39,831 nucleotides of DNA. It comes from Mucidula mucida. Lineage: Eukaryota > Basidiomycota > Agaricomycetes > Agaricales > Physalacriaceae. The stretch is from the NCBI GenBank assembly GCA_015501055.1, contig JADNYV010000314.1:1-39831 (forward strand). Direction: 5' to 3'. A program made the position numbers and the translations under genes. The notes below the pieces were generated by a model. It had not been told where the DNA came from and ran no database searches. It saw only the letters and a list, made by a program, of their open reading frames with translations. Shown one piece after another: positions 1 through 10,142 of this stretch (positions within the stretch are counted from its first letter, which is position 1; each line of letters starts with the position of its first letter).

Positions 1-543
1 CCCAAGAGCTCGTCACAAGTTTGCAATTGCCCAGCCGACGTCCCTCTGGTGTGAGGTAAGCCGAAGTTTTCCTGGGAACGGGGATTGACCCGTAAACAGC
101 GCCCACTGAAGTGCAACTGCCAAAAGTTCGTTCTCGTGAGAGCGGCTACTTCCAGCACCCGAGGCAGTTATCTCTAACTGTTAGCCGGCGCTACTGGGAC
201 CAATACACACGTATGCGGACGTGCGCTGGAATTAGGAATCCGTTGATCTGTAAACAGGAAAGGGAATGGGGAATGTACGATGATCAAACAGCAAAGTGCT
301 GATCGACGATCAGGGATGTTGGTAGGTGGTAGAAAGTAGTTCCGATCTTCTGTTAGCGACTGACTAAGCCACAAGACTCAACCAGGTACCACAGCAAGAA
401 CTAAGGAAGAAAGCGTTCGCGTTCGTAAGACTAGGCTAGGCCAGGTGTATAAACGAGATCGGAACTAAAGTACAATGATACTACACTACTGCTTATATAC
501 TAGTAAGTCTGTGTTTGAAGCTCCTTGTCCATACGCGTTTCCA
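1..543. other. Intergenic, no gene seen
   Basis: No reading frame here looks coding on either strand. The two short open frames (about 111-302 plus and 174-374 minus) overlap each other, have unbiased composition and resemble nothing I know. The stretch lies downstream of the minus-strand gene ending at 544. I looked here for a MYND finger exon belonging to that gene and found none. Confidence 0.5.
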
Positions 544-2071
544 CTAGGGATGCTCCACGCCCTTGACCCAGTGTGGTATGCTACTAGTCCGTGAAACCAT
601 TAAATACGAGTGGTGACTGCATGTAAGTAATAATACTGAAACGACCATGTGTGCTATGAGTGTCGGTGGTGTGTATACAATAGGGAGTCCATGAGGTATC
701 GGCATGTATGATGCCATCCATGTGTTGGGCGTGTGTCCGACATGAGTACGGCTTCGGTAATGAAAAGGGGTATGATCGGTGACGAAACAGATGATGAAAC
801 GGTCCGTTGGTTGATAAGACAAGGCTCCCGATAAGATATGATAAGATGTGAAAATGTGAAAATATGGCGATTCATAACACAGATTATTCCACGGTACCAG
901 GTCATTGATGGTAGCGCCCGCCAGTACATCACACAGTCTGAGAGCCACCCGTTTGCTCCTCAAGCACCAGTCTGCGGTGTACTGCAACAACAGCGGGAGC
1001 GGTCCACCAGGAAGAAGTCGGTTATTCCCAAAACGCGCTACGGCGTGAACGACGATATTAAGGATTCCGGCATTCAGGGCGTCTAAGATTGGCCGGGGAG
1101 ATGAGACTTCGTCTTTGAGAAGGAGGTATAATTCCTGGGCAACGACGACTGCCTGTTCGTGTGCTGTATAATTCTGTGTTTCCCATGAGGGCGATGAGTT
1201 ATTCTCGTCAATGACTATGTGCTTGAGGATATCGCATAGACATTTGAGGACTCCCGAGCGGAAGAAGGTGTGGCGTATTGCAGGCCTAATCTGGCCGATG
1301 AGTCCCACACCACGCACACGAGTAAGGGTATCGGAAGAAAGAGGGAATGATGGATTATAGACACCGCAGGCAGTCTCGAGCAGGCGTTGAACGGCGCCAG
1401 ACAGTTTGGATTTGGGAATACTACTGGCGGCATACTCAACCGCTTGCTTGGTAGGTTGGTACTCGAAGAGATTGTTGATGATGTCGACAATGCGCATATC
1501 TACCTTCAAAGCGATGTCGCCAGATGAGAAGGTGGCCCAAGTGGTGATGAGAAGCTGCATGTTTTTCGGGAGTGCCGGGGACAAGGTAAAGAGTGTGAAG
1601 CCCGCTTCGTTGCAGAAAAGGCTGCAGAGAGTCATCTGAATGACGCGAGCGGTGGCTATATAGAAGGAAGGATCGTCGGTGCATGCACATATGTAGAGGG
1701 TATTCAAGATGAGAGAGTAGAAAAGAGTGGCAAAGTGGGGAAGTTGTTCATTGAATGTGGCGGTATACGTCGCCGAAGCCGGGTTGTAGAAGCGACGAAC
1801 GGCTTCGAGAGCGAGGCAGACATTTACAACAGTCTGATGTTGTTGCCCTTTGGGAATGGTTTCAAAGTCCAGAGACGCCAGGTCTTGGATGTGAGACTGT
1901 AATTTAGGAAGAATTTGACTGCAAGGACCAGCACTCGAAGTGAGGGATCGGCAGAGGCATCGAGCATTGGAGGATGGACTCTGAAGCTTGCAGACCACGG
2001 ATCCGTTGAGCTGGGAGACTGTCAGCCGGGTAAAAATAGACAACAGGCGGACGGCTTACAACAAAATGCAT
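544..2071 (-). CDS. MYND-family-like helical protein, finger not seen
   Basis: A two-exon gene is proposed. A four-codon exon (ATG at 2071 to 2060) is joined across a 49-nt GTAAGC...CCCAG intron (2059-2011) in phase 0 to a long open frame from 2010. The long frame has no ATG near its start, so the mini-exon supplies the start codon. The product is rich in Leu/Val helices, as in Agaricomycete MYND-finger proteins, and its residues near 230-290 (GVGLIGQIRP onward) resemble the matching part of the plus-strand gene at 3367-4831. No Cys/His zinc finger is seen. The last roughly 120 residues (below about 905) look non-coding, since the DNA there is AT-rich and simple, so an unrecognised intron near 900 (GGTACC) or an earlier end is likely. 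A TATA box lies about 75 nt upstream. The family call is by weak resemblance only. Confidence 0.5.
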
Positions 2072-2144
2072 GATGGGCGATGAGATGAAACTGAAAGATG
2101 TTGAGAGGAGGGTGAGTTGATGTCCACTGACGCAGTTTCGATAC

Positions 2145-2150
2145 TATATA
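2145..2150 (-). promoter_or_regulatory. TATA box for the 2071 gene
   Basis: On the minus strand the sequence reads GGGTATATAGTATC, about 75 nt before the proposed ATG at 2071. Position and sequence fit a core promoter. It also shows that the degenerate coding relic further upstream is not the 5' part of this gene. Confidence 0.4.
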
Positions 2151-2165
2151 CCCCCAGTAACGTGA

Positions 2166-2830
2166 TTGGAGCGTCAACAATGGATCCCTAATTTGGGTGC
2201 CGTGCTACAGTGTGGACTAAGTTCAGGGGTACCATTGTTCGCCACGTTTGGCAACTGCTTTAGGTCCATGCTCCGGATTGTTCGAGCAACGATACGGGAA
2301 GGACAGATTCTTTCATTTGCCTGGCTAGTTCAACATCAGAGGGCGAAAGCGATGCTACTTTGAGAACAAAGAGGCGGAATAATGCGACGGCAAAGTCGCA
2401 CATATCTGGAAGGTTAAACGTGGGAAGCGACCAGTGCTTGATTCGAGGCAGGAGAATCGGACATGCCGATCGCGACGGCATGGAAAGTTTGTCTTGTTAC
2501 AATGAGAAAGCGATGTTTGTCGTCGTCGCTCGAGTGTCCGTCTGGAATACGCGTCAACTGAAGAAGTCAGGAGAACGTAGTGAGAAATTGGACAAGGGCA
2601 TCCTCACTATTGGTAACTTTGTGGATGATCTTGTCGAGGGCATTCAAGGAGCCATTGAGAGCGGATTTCTATTAGAGTGTACAGCGATTCAGTAAAGATC
2701 AGAGTCAGCGAATATCAAGCACCTTCAATGCTTGCATTATCGGAGCCAAGAATAGCAGCGTGACGGCAGGAAGGAAAACACGCCATCACCACGTGGTTAT
2801 CAAGTCTTTTTTGATCTTGCGTTCATCTTG
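2166..2830 (-). pseudogene. N-terminal relic of a MYND-family gene
   Basis: Minus-strand DNA here aligns by eye with the N-terminal part of the MYND gene in the inverted-repeat arms (about 6770-7280 minus and 22380-22880 plus). Shared stretches include DDDKHRFL, FHAVAI, NLPDMC and LSPSDVELAR. The reading frame is broken by stops and indels (about 2480-2560) and nothing follows LPVSLLEQSGAWT, so only a relic remains. It matters as an outgroup: it has an AAG lysine codon (around 2725) where both arm copies have TAG, and an unbroken frame through the stretch where both arm copies are frameshifted. Homology extends to the GATCTTGCG sequence near 2815. Confidence 0.6.
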
Positions 2831-3366
2831 CCTTGCCTCTGCAAACACATCCGGGACGGTTGGTACCGTGTCTGTCACTGGAATATCTCAATAGGCAGAC
2901 TCCATATCTGTGCGGCGAAGCCATGTGTAATACCGTGCCAACTCGCCAAAGACTGTTTCGCCGAATGTCGCACAGGCAGCTGTACTGATATAAGGAGAAT
3001 ACATCCTGTCCTGATGCCGACATTGCCATCGTCCAGGTACTTCTCTGGGACAAAGGTGTCTGGTATCCTGTCTCTCACCGGACTACTCTCTATCCTTGCG
3101 GTGACGACACATACAATTGGCCACACAGAATTCCTTTGCGGAATGCCCCTAGCTCTGACTGGACCGAAATCGGATAATATGATCTGCCTAAACTCGATCC
3201 GCCCATTGTTCAGGCAGTCCACAGGCTTTTCCTAATCGGGCTGTCCACTAACGGTCACGTTCTAATGTTATTTGGTGAGGTAAACAGAGCGTTGTGGACG
3301 AGGTCTCTTTGTTCGGTGTAAGCGCCTTCTAACCGTCAATCATCTGAGATCTCTCCTCCCAAAACC
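2831..3366. other. Gap between divergent genes, one unassigned ORF pair
   Basis: Opposed open frames cover 2828-3235 (plus) and 2875-3222 (minus, 115 aa). Only one could be coding and I recognise neither. The minus frame has a strand-like composition (RIEFRQIILSDFGPVRARG at the N-terminal end), but with no start context, splice sites or family match I leave it unassigned. The 3' part (3240-3366) should hold the promoter of the gene starting at 3367. Confidence 0.3.
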
Positions 3367-4831
3367 ATGACCGTCCCGATACGCTCACCTGATGTCAGTA
3401 TTTTGTTCAAATCGTCGTTGTGTTGTTCTAATGATATTGACAGATTCTAGCTCATCGGTTAATGAACCGTGCAGTCACCGCACTCAACGACTACAACAAT
3501 GGCCGCGATGCGCAGTTTCTCGCCGCTCTCCCGGATATACTCCTGGATTCCCGTTTCAAGCCAGCCGCTGAAGATGCCGCTGCTCCCGTCTACACACCCA
3601 ATGCCTTCCATCGTTTGCTTCTGCAGATGTTCAACGCGTTGAGCGACATCTACCTAGAAGACGTCTACCAAGATCATCTTCATATTTTCTCTCCTTCAGT
3701 TCTATACCAGATCATGTTATTATTGCACCTACTATCCCCACGCGCGAACAAAGACATTGAGAGCATCTCTTCCATCCTCAACAGCGTCTTCTCCGCCTTG
3801 TCACTTCTCCTCGCCACCCCGACCGGTATGCAGGTGTTCATGGAAGGCCCACCCACACCGCGCGGCAGGCTTAATTATTTCCGTATTTTTCTCAACTACA
3901 TCGTCCTCTTCTCCTCTTCGGAATGCGCTACTCCAGTCGTCTCACACGTTCAAAATGTCCTCGCGCTCATCACCGCGCCCCGAAACAAGCATGCGAACCC
4001 ATTCTGGGACTTCTTTCCCACTATACCGTTGACGCACCGCTCTTGGGCGATTTAGAGCGGGTCTGTGCTCTGGCAACCGAGCTCCGTCTTGATCCACGCC
4101 GAATCGATATTCCAGACTATCTTTTAACAAATGTGTTGTGCGTAGGCCTACTAGGCGCGCGCAACCTGCATAACCATGCAGTAATCCTGCGACACGGACT
4201 CGTTCCTTCTCTCATCCTCTTACTAGACCGCAGTGTCCAGGCAGGACAGGCAAAGCCCGCCGTATGGATTTTGGCGCAGCTACACTCGATATTCCTTGTC
4301 GAGGACTCTGATGCGTTTGGGACTGCACTTGCTTCAGCGCTAACATCTGGCTTTGTGATCACCCTCAGTCTCGCTATGGACCTGTTGGGAGATAATATGG
4401 ACTTGCCGTGGATTGAGGAGATTTTCGCTATGATAGCTGACGCGGTGAGGTGTCGTCCTAGTATGGCGTCCATCGTGAGAGGAGAGCTCTCGGTCGCGTC
4501 AAAGTCGGGGTTCGGAAAGGTTTCGATGCCCCAGGCGTGGCAGTTCCTCCTTAACGTGGTGGACAAATACACGGATGAGATCGACCACAAGGTCGTCGTG
4601 AGATGTGGGAATTATCCTAGGGTGAGCAATTCAATTGTATGCGCGACGATGAAGCTGATTATTGTCTTTGAATCTTAGTGCCCAAAACCGTTTGCTGCGG
4701 AACACATGTATTACTACTGCCCGTTCTGTCAGCGCTTTCTCACCTGCTCGATGGTGTGCATGAAGAGCGCCTGTGCTCATGGGGCACATGATAGTGAAAC
4801 CTGCCAGGGTGTAGAACGGCATCACGACTAG
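3367..4831 (+). CDS. MYND-type zinc finger protein, one frameshift
   Basis: Exons proposed: 3367-3393 (nine codons), a 50-nt intron (GTCAGT...GACAG, 3394-3443), 3444-4621, a 57-nt intron (GTGAGC...CTTAG, 4622-4678), then 4679-4831. The last exon encodes a MYND-like cluster: CPKPF..., YYYCPFCQRF, TCSMVC, ACAHGAHDSETC, then a TAG stop. The Cys/His spacing fits a treble-clef MYND module, which in other proteins binds peptides or partners. The N-terminal 380 or so residues are helical and Leu-rich, as in the large Agaricomycete family of cryptic function. The coding frame changes near 4030: NPFWDFFPTIP is in one frame and VDAPLLGDLERV in the next, consistent with loss of one base at ACCGTTGAC. 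No in-phase intron keeps both conserved sides, so this is a real frameshift or a sequencing error. If real, the finger is lost. Confidence 0.65.
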
Positions 4832-5257
4832 GGAGAGTGTATGAATTTGATGAGACTTGTACCAGTATTGTAATTTCTGCGCGTAGACAACGTTCTTCCC
4901 ACGTGTAAGCAAACGGACTGCCCTCTATATTTTCGGGACGCCACATTGGTTCAACATTGAATGCTCCGAATATCAAGACGGTCAGACAAATTCAAGGATA
5001 TACTTCACCGCGCACTTCTTACACATAAGACACACTGCAGAAGTAACGCTCTCCGCTGTCACAATCGCTTGAACGTCTTTGCCGGTTCTCAAAATCTTGT
5101 ATACACTTCAGAGCTCAGGAATAAAACTGATGCAACAACACATAGGTCGTGAATGACGAGTGAAGTAGGAAAGTACCGTCTGAGCTAGCAAGGGAAGAGG
5201 CGATCTTTTAGTGCAGAGAAGAAAATCTGTCTTGCATACAACTTAGGCTACCAGTAC
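4832..5257. other. Intergenic, no gene seen
   Basis: This lies between the plus-strand MYND gene and the minus-strand MYND pseudogene, so it is a convergent 3'-3' interval. Small frames on both strands look random. It should hold the 3' UTRs and polyadenylation sites of both, but I see no unambiguous signal. Confidence 0.45.
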
Positions 5258-7200
5258 CTACGCGCGAAGTCTAGAACTGCTGTCAATGATTCCAAAGACT
5301 TGCAATGATTTGCCGTCTTGCCCCGCATTGTCCTCTACAATGAGGTGAACGAGTTGCCCCAGGTTCCTCCTCCCCTTCTCCACAAGTGCATCCCAGTCGC
5401 CGTCTTTTGGGATCTTATCAGCAGTCGTGATCGTTACCTTTCTAGGAACAGATACATAGTCGAACTGGATGACAATGGGGGATGGTAGAACGGTGCTGGT
5501 CCCATGCGCTCCGAGAAAGTCATTGATAAGTTTGTTAATAGGGTCACTGTGACGCCTGTAGTCGCCCTCGGCCATGGCGAAGAAAAATTGGATGTCTCTT
5601 CTGGTTGTGGGAATTGCTTTACCGTCTATTTCAAGAATTAGCATCAGTGAGTGGAATGTCTTCAAACCAAAATATTGTAACCTTTGACAATTTGCTGTCG
5701 AGAATTGCACCACTCCTTGTGTCCAGATTTCCAGTCCACTCGCTGGCAAGTGCGCGAGCAGTAGTACGCAGTTGCGCATCCGCACTGCTGCAGTCTAAAT
5801 TCGGGCGATGCAAACATTTGACACTGCAAAAAAAGAAAATTGAACACCGGGCATTGAAGGAAGCTATTCATCTCACCGACACGTTATCGCACCAATCTTT
5901 GGGTCCGGCTTCAATATAATCTTCCTTGGCCTGCCATCGTTCATTGACGGTGACTTTAAGTCGCTCCCACGCCTCCCAGACCGGTCCTTCTTGTTTAATG
6001 TCATCCTCGAGACTCCTCCGCATTACCTTCTTAATGGCCTTGTATGAAGCACGTAAAACCGGACGATGTAGAGCGCAAGCGTTGTATAAATTGAGGAGAT
6101 CGGTAAGCACCGCGCTCACAAGTCTTCCACTTTCACTGCTCGTTCTCTGCTGGTAGTCGAAAAGCGGTTGACAGCGAAACACGCATTCCAGGAACCCGTG
6201 TTCCATCGGCTCTACCATGACCGACCATCCGGCTTGGGACAGGACTGAAAGCAGTATGAATGAAACATGAACAGTGCCAACAATCATCTCCTCGCAGCCT
6301 GCTGGGAGGACATGCTTCCTCGACATAAGGCGCTTCATTACAACGCAGCACCACTTGCCAACATGGGATGCAAAGCAGGCATTCAACATCTGAGCCGAGT
6401 TCATACTGCCCTGTACCAACACGCAAAGATGTAGCCGGACAGATTCTACCTTGATGGGCGTCGAATGAAGGTCTTTGATAAGGCGCTGGAGAGTGGAGAT
6501 GGTTATGATAGGAATGACGCCAGTGGGAAGTTGTTCCAAAGCGCCGCCGAACTCTTTCTCGGCAGGCGTGCGAGGCAAACATCGGTCGACTATGAGTCGC
6601 ATGTAATGGTCTACAACAGGTAGTGGCTGTTGCTCGGTCACGACTCGCACCCACACGCGTGTCAAGCAGCCAAACAGTCCTGTGTGATTGGACGCGATCT
6701 TGAAAATTGGTCCTACGCGGAACATTTTGTCGATCGATGCAGGAAGGACGATTTCTTTCAGCTCCCTCGCTAGTTCGACATCAGAGGGCGAAAGCGATGG
6801 GTATCGAGAACAAAAATTCGAAAGAAAGCCATGGCAAAGTTGCACATATCGGGAAGATTGGAGACCAAGTGGTTGACCAATTCTAGATATGCGCCTCGAG
6901 ACAGGGCAATTGCGACTGCATGGAAAGCGTGTTTAGTCACGACGAGAAACCGGTGCTTGTCATCAATGCTCGAGGATGCATCGGGAATACGCGTGGATCG
7001 AAGAAGCTGGGCGAACATGGGGAGGAATGGGACAAGCAGGACTTCATCATGCTCGATTTTGTGCACGATCGTTTCCAGCGCGTCTGAAGAACCGGCAAGA
7101 GCGGATGCCTGGTACATAAGGAAATGAGCAAGGACAGATTCAACCCCTTGAGATCTAAGCACCTACAAAGCCTGCATCATGGCGGTAGACAAATAGCAAG
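5258..7200 (-). pseudogene. MYND-finger gene, arm-1 copy, broken in 5' half
   Basis: Minus strand. The 3' half is well preserved. A long exon ends at 5877 with ...KDWCDNVS, then a 53-nt intron (GTGAGA...TTTGCAG, 5876-5824), an exon 5823-5682, a 56-nt intron (5681-5626) and an exon 5625-5258, all in phase. Residues across the first junction form a MYND finger: WCDNVSC, then QQCGC, YYCSRTCQ, DWKSGHKEWC. The second Cys pair is CxC rather than CxxC. The 5' half is damaged. The codon after MQAL is TAG (7163-7165), where the relic at 2166-2830 has AAG, and one base is missing near 6800, splitting FFRIFVL from SLSPSDVELAR. The gene is therefore probably dead or makes only a C-terminal product. The lesions could be bypassed only if transcription starts inside. 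Confidence 0.7.
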
Positions 7201-7632
7201 GCTAGCTGACGGTAGAAGGGAAAATACGTCGATTGTCAAAGCCACGTGTGCCAAACTCCCTTCTTGATCTTGCGCTGATCGTTCTGCTTTCGCCTATAGC
7301 AGTACAGGCTTCAGCTGTTAATTCTCCAATAATTTATTCGACAGCCTTTGGATAGTGGGGCATGTTGCACTAAATTTCGCCGAGACGCTCAACGATTCGG
7401 TACTGTTGACCCCCATGGGTGCAAAAGAGGGACGAAGCGATGCCAGAGGACATTTGTCCATCTCAGAAGTACTTTTGGGTGTCTCGCATAGCAGGCATCA
7501 ATGGTAATCTCAAACGATTATAGCGTCCTGTGAGCGTAGTGGTCAAGATCACTGGGCCGGCGGGCGGCGGCGGCTAGCCCGTGGCGTACCGGAGTTAGCC
7601 GAAATTCTTTCAACATAAACTATCATCTCCAG
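7201..7632. other. Intergenic within arm 1, GC-rich patch
   Basis: This lies between the MYND pseudogene and the small ORF. It holds a GC-rich stretch at about 7556-7585 (GGCCGGCGGGCGGCGGCGG) preserved exactly in arm 2 near 22080. Similarity between arms becomes almost perfect within this interval. I see no coding frame. Confidence 0.4.
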
Positions 7633-8257
7633 GACGCCTTGATGCCTTGACAGTTCCGCGGGAGTGGGACGACAGTGCTTTTCTGCCGATGTCTTTAGTA
7701 TGTTTCTGTTCTTTCTGTATCGCTCTACTAATGAGACAGGAAATCATGTCAACGTATTCAACGACTGCGAAGTCAACTGTCATTGATATGTCGGAGTTTG
7801 CACCGCGGATCTGTCAAGGCTCATTTATGTAAGCGCTAAGGAAGCGGTCCTGCACCTGAAACTATCTAGATCATTGAATATTGCTCCCTCCATGCTTTGA
7901 CGACCAAACTCCACGATGGAGCCTGACCTTCTGTGTGTCTCCAACTTCCCCACAGTGATCAGGTTGAATCCCCATGGCACGAGAACACTTCGTCTACGTG
8001 TACCCCTTGCTGTGTGGTGCAATACATATTCTACGGATCCATCGGGCCTCAACATCCTGGATGTCGATCGAGTAATTTTGGTCACTCGTGTTGGAGAACA
8101 ATATCGGGCGCTTCCATCATGTCTGACTGTTTCATGCGAACTGACGGCTTTTTCGCATCGCCCTCATTGCAGCATGGACACCCACAATCCATTCAGATTC
8201 TCTCCATCGGCGCTTATGGAGCCACCGGGACTCCATTTTCCCGATATCGATCAATGA
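7633..8257 (+). other. Possible small spliced ORF, unrecognised
   Basis: An open segment 7633-7697 reads LDALTVPREWDDSAFLPMSL. It is followed by a textbook intron 7698-7739 (GTATGT, branch-like CTAAT, GACAG), then an exon 7740-7828 (EIMSTYSTTAKSTVIDMSEF, APRICQGS) ending in GTAAGC, and a candidate 127-nt intron to 7955. Downstream frames are uncertain. The two arms agree exactly in the first two segments, but arm 2 lacks one C near the copy of position 8045, which shifts any long frame after that. No start codon is evident, and the first segment may itself follow an acceptor (CTCCAG, 7632). I do not recognise the product. It may be the remnant of a gene or a non-coding transcript. Confidence 0.3.
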
Positions 8258-8616
8258 ATCTTCGTTTCGGAGAACAAGCAGAATGCGGTGTGCTCCGCAC
8301 GTCCACGTGCTTCATTCCGACTGTCCACTGCTGTGCACCGTTGAAGTTCTATATATGCTGGATAGCGCGGTTCGTTAACTTCACTGCTTGCCCTCGCCGT
8401 CGATGCATCCATCCAGGAACTGTTCTGAGTATCTGCCCTTGCAATGCACTGACAAGCTTCTCCCGTATGCCCAACAGAGCGAGGTCACTGAAGTAAATGC
8501 TGCTCCGCAGACTCAGATGCATATAAACGAATGGGAACATGGTATTTTGATATCCTCCAAGTCTGGCCGGCACTCATAGTGATGTAGCCAGCCTTCTATA
8601 TTCACGCACAGAGCGT
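8258..8616. other. Upstream region of the membrane protein gene
   Basis: No convincing gene. This interval must contain the promoter of the gene starting at 8617. Arm 2 differs here by a small indel (CTCCAAGTC against CTCAATC near 8550), which opens a 28-codon upstream extension in arm 2 only. This supports the shared internal ATG as the real start in both copies. Confidence 0.4.
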
Positions 8617-10142
8617 ATGCCGTACAAGGCCGATCCAGGTGCTCGAACACGCCTGTTCACAATCATAGGACTCGTCGTCAGCAGCGCCTTTTCGCTGGCT
8701 TGTATTGCTCTCGGGCTTTCCATCAGCCTCGGTCGTCCAGTGGGTGTCGGGCGCTACGAGGGCAGACACCTCCGTCTCAATATCCAGCCTCCCGAAGCAC
8801 GAGAATTCTATTTTCTCCTCCTTAACCTCACGTTCATCAAGCTTGCCGTGTATTCTGTTACTACTGCGCACCACACAGCGCTGAAGTGGGCCCTGGCCTT
8901 TGAGGACGACGAGCATGGACGTCCTCGACTCAAGTTCAATTCGAATTTTCGTTTCTTACTTTCTTCGAAAGCAATGTTCTCTGCAAACGGGCTGCCCGCG
9001 AACGTAGTCATGGCATTTTGCCTCGCCATCACGTACGCCTCGAGCTCCATGGTGCTCCTAGGAGCCAACGGCGCTGAGGAGGGATATAACACGGTGATCT
9101 CCCACCTACCACTCTTCATCCTCGGCATCGTCATCCTCATACAAGTGCTCATATGTTGCTGGGCTTTATACGCTACAGAAATACCCACATGGAGTGAATC
9201 CCCATTCGACACCGCGTCCATCCTCGTCAAACGAAACCGCCTCCAGCGCACTCCCGGACGATGCATGCACGCGCTGTATCATTGGACTTTTCCTACGAAG
9301 CCTATGAAACCGAGAGAGCCGCAAAAGTCGGCATGGGATTCACACCCAGAGTTTCGCCGGTTCGTGCTTTACATTTGGCTTTTGATCGCAGCGGGGTATT
9401 ATTGGTGCTTCATCATCTGGGCGATGACGATCTCTGGCACGCAGGGCGCGCACAAGGGCACGAGCTGGTCTCTTCTTCCCGACGAAGCGGGCGGTAGGAT
9501 GAATCTTGGCTGGGAGGGCGAAGCGCCAGACTCTGGGATGTTGTGGGGGATGGGCGTGTTGGTGGGGTTTCAAGGTGGAATCATTACGACGGCGTTCACC
9601 TGCGTTGATCTACTGCTGTTGCTCTCGCGGGACGAGAGAATCTGGGTAGACGCAGCGTTGAATGGGGCAGATATGTCTCCAGGACTGTGGAGAATGCTCC
9701 TGCCGAACTGGCACAAGCTGGTGATATACGTCATGGACCCGACCTTTCATTGGGTGTTTGGGATCTCTGTGAGCTTTGATGCGAAGGTTGGTTTGCAGAT
9801 TCGATATGTGCAGGTTCGCTTCCATTTGCATATATGAAGAGATTGCTCAGAGATTTACAGATTCTGTACATTTGCCTCCTCGGAACGTTCGGAAATGCCT
9901 TGATAACCTATATTTCGATGAGTCGTCCAAATCGCCGTGTGCCATCGACGTACGGTCATCTTCAAACACTTGTCAATCTCATTGATGAGTGGCCTTCCGG
10001 TCGGACTCTGTACTGGGGAGAGAAGAGGCGCTTTGATAGCTGGGACGATCTGAATGTGCGACACGCTGGAACTAGCAGTGAGAAGTCTGATGTTACCGCG
10101 ATTAGCATGGATGCGTTTTATGGAGGCAATGATCAGTGCTGA
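8617..10142 (+). CDS. Multi-pass membrane protein, arm-1 copy
   Basis: Two exons, 8617-9813 and 9861-10142, are joined in phase 0 across a 47-nt intron (GTTCGC...TTTACAG), giving 492 aa. About seven hydrophobic segments are visible, near residues 13-35, 65-85, 120-145, 155-180, 240-265, 305-335 and 400-418; the last is created across the splice junction (YVQ then ILYICLLGTFGNALI). Long soluble loops lie at 180-240 and 265-305, and a roughly 75-residue polar tail ends in FYGGNDQC. I do not recognise the family. It resembles the uncharacterised seven-pass proteins common in Agaricomycetes. The donor GTTCGC is non-consensus but identical in both arms. The copy in arm 2 differs at only seven residues and has the same exon structure, so both look functional. 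Start chosen at MPYKADPG because only this ATG is open in both copies. Confidence 0.8.

Noticed and set aside
3957..4056. Intron (GTCCTC...TTTAGAG) as an explanation of the frame change in the 3367-4831 gene
   Set aside because: The donor is poor, the end is not a clean YAG, and it would remove well-kept coding sequence (ALITAPRNKHANPFWDFF).
7916..8496. Overlapping plus-strand frames of 113 and 187 codons in arm 1
   Set aside because: A single-base difference in arm 2 swaps which frame is open, and there is no family similarity, so neither shows coding constraint.
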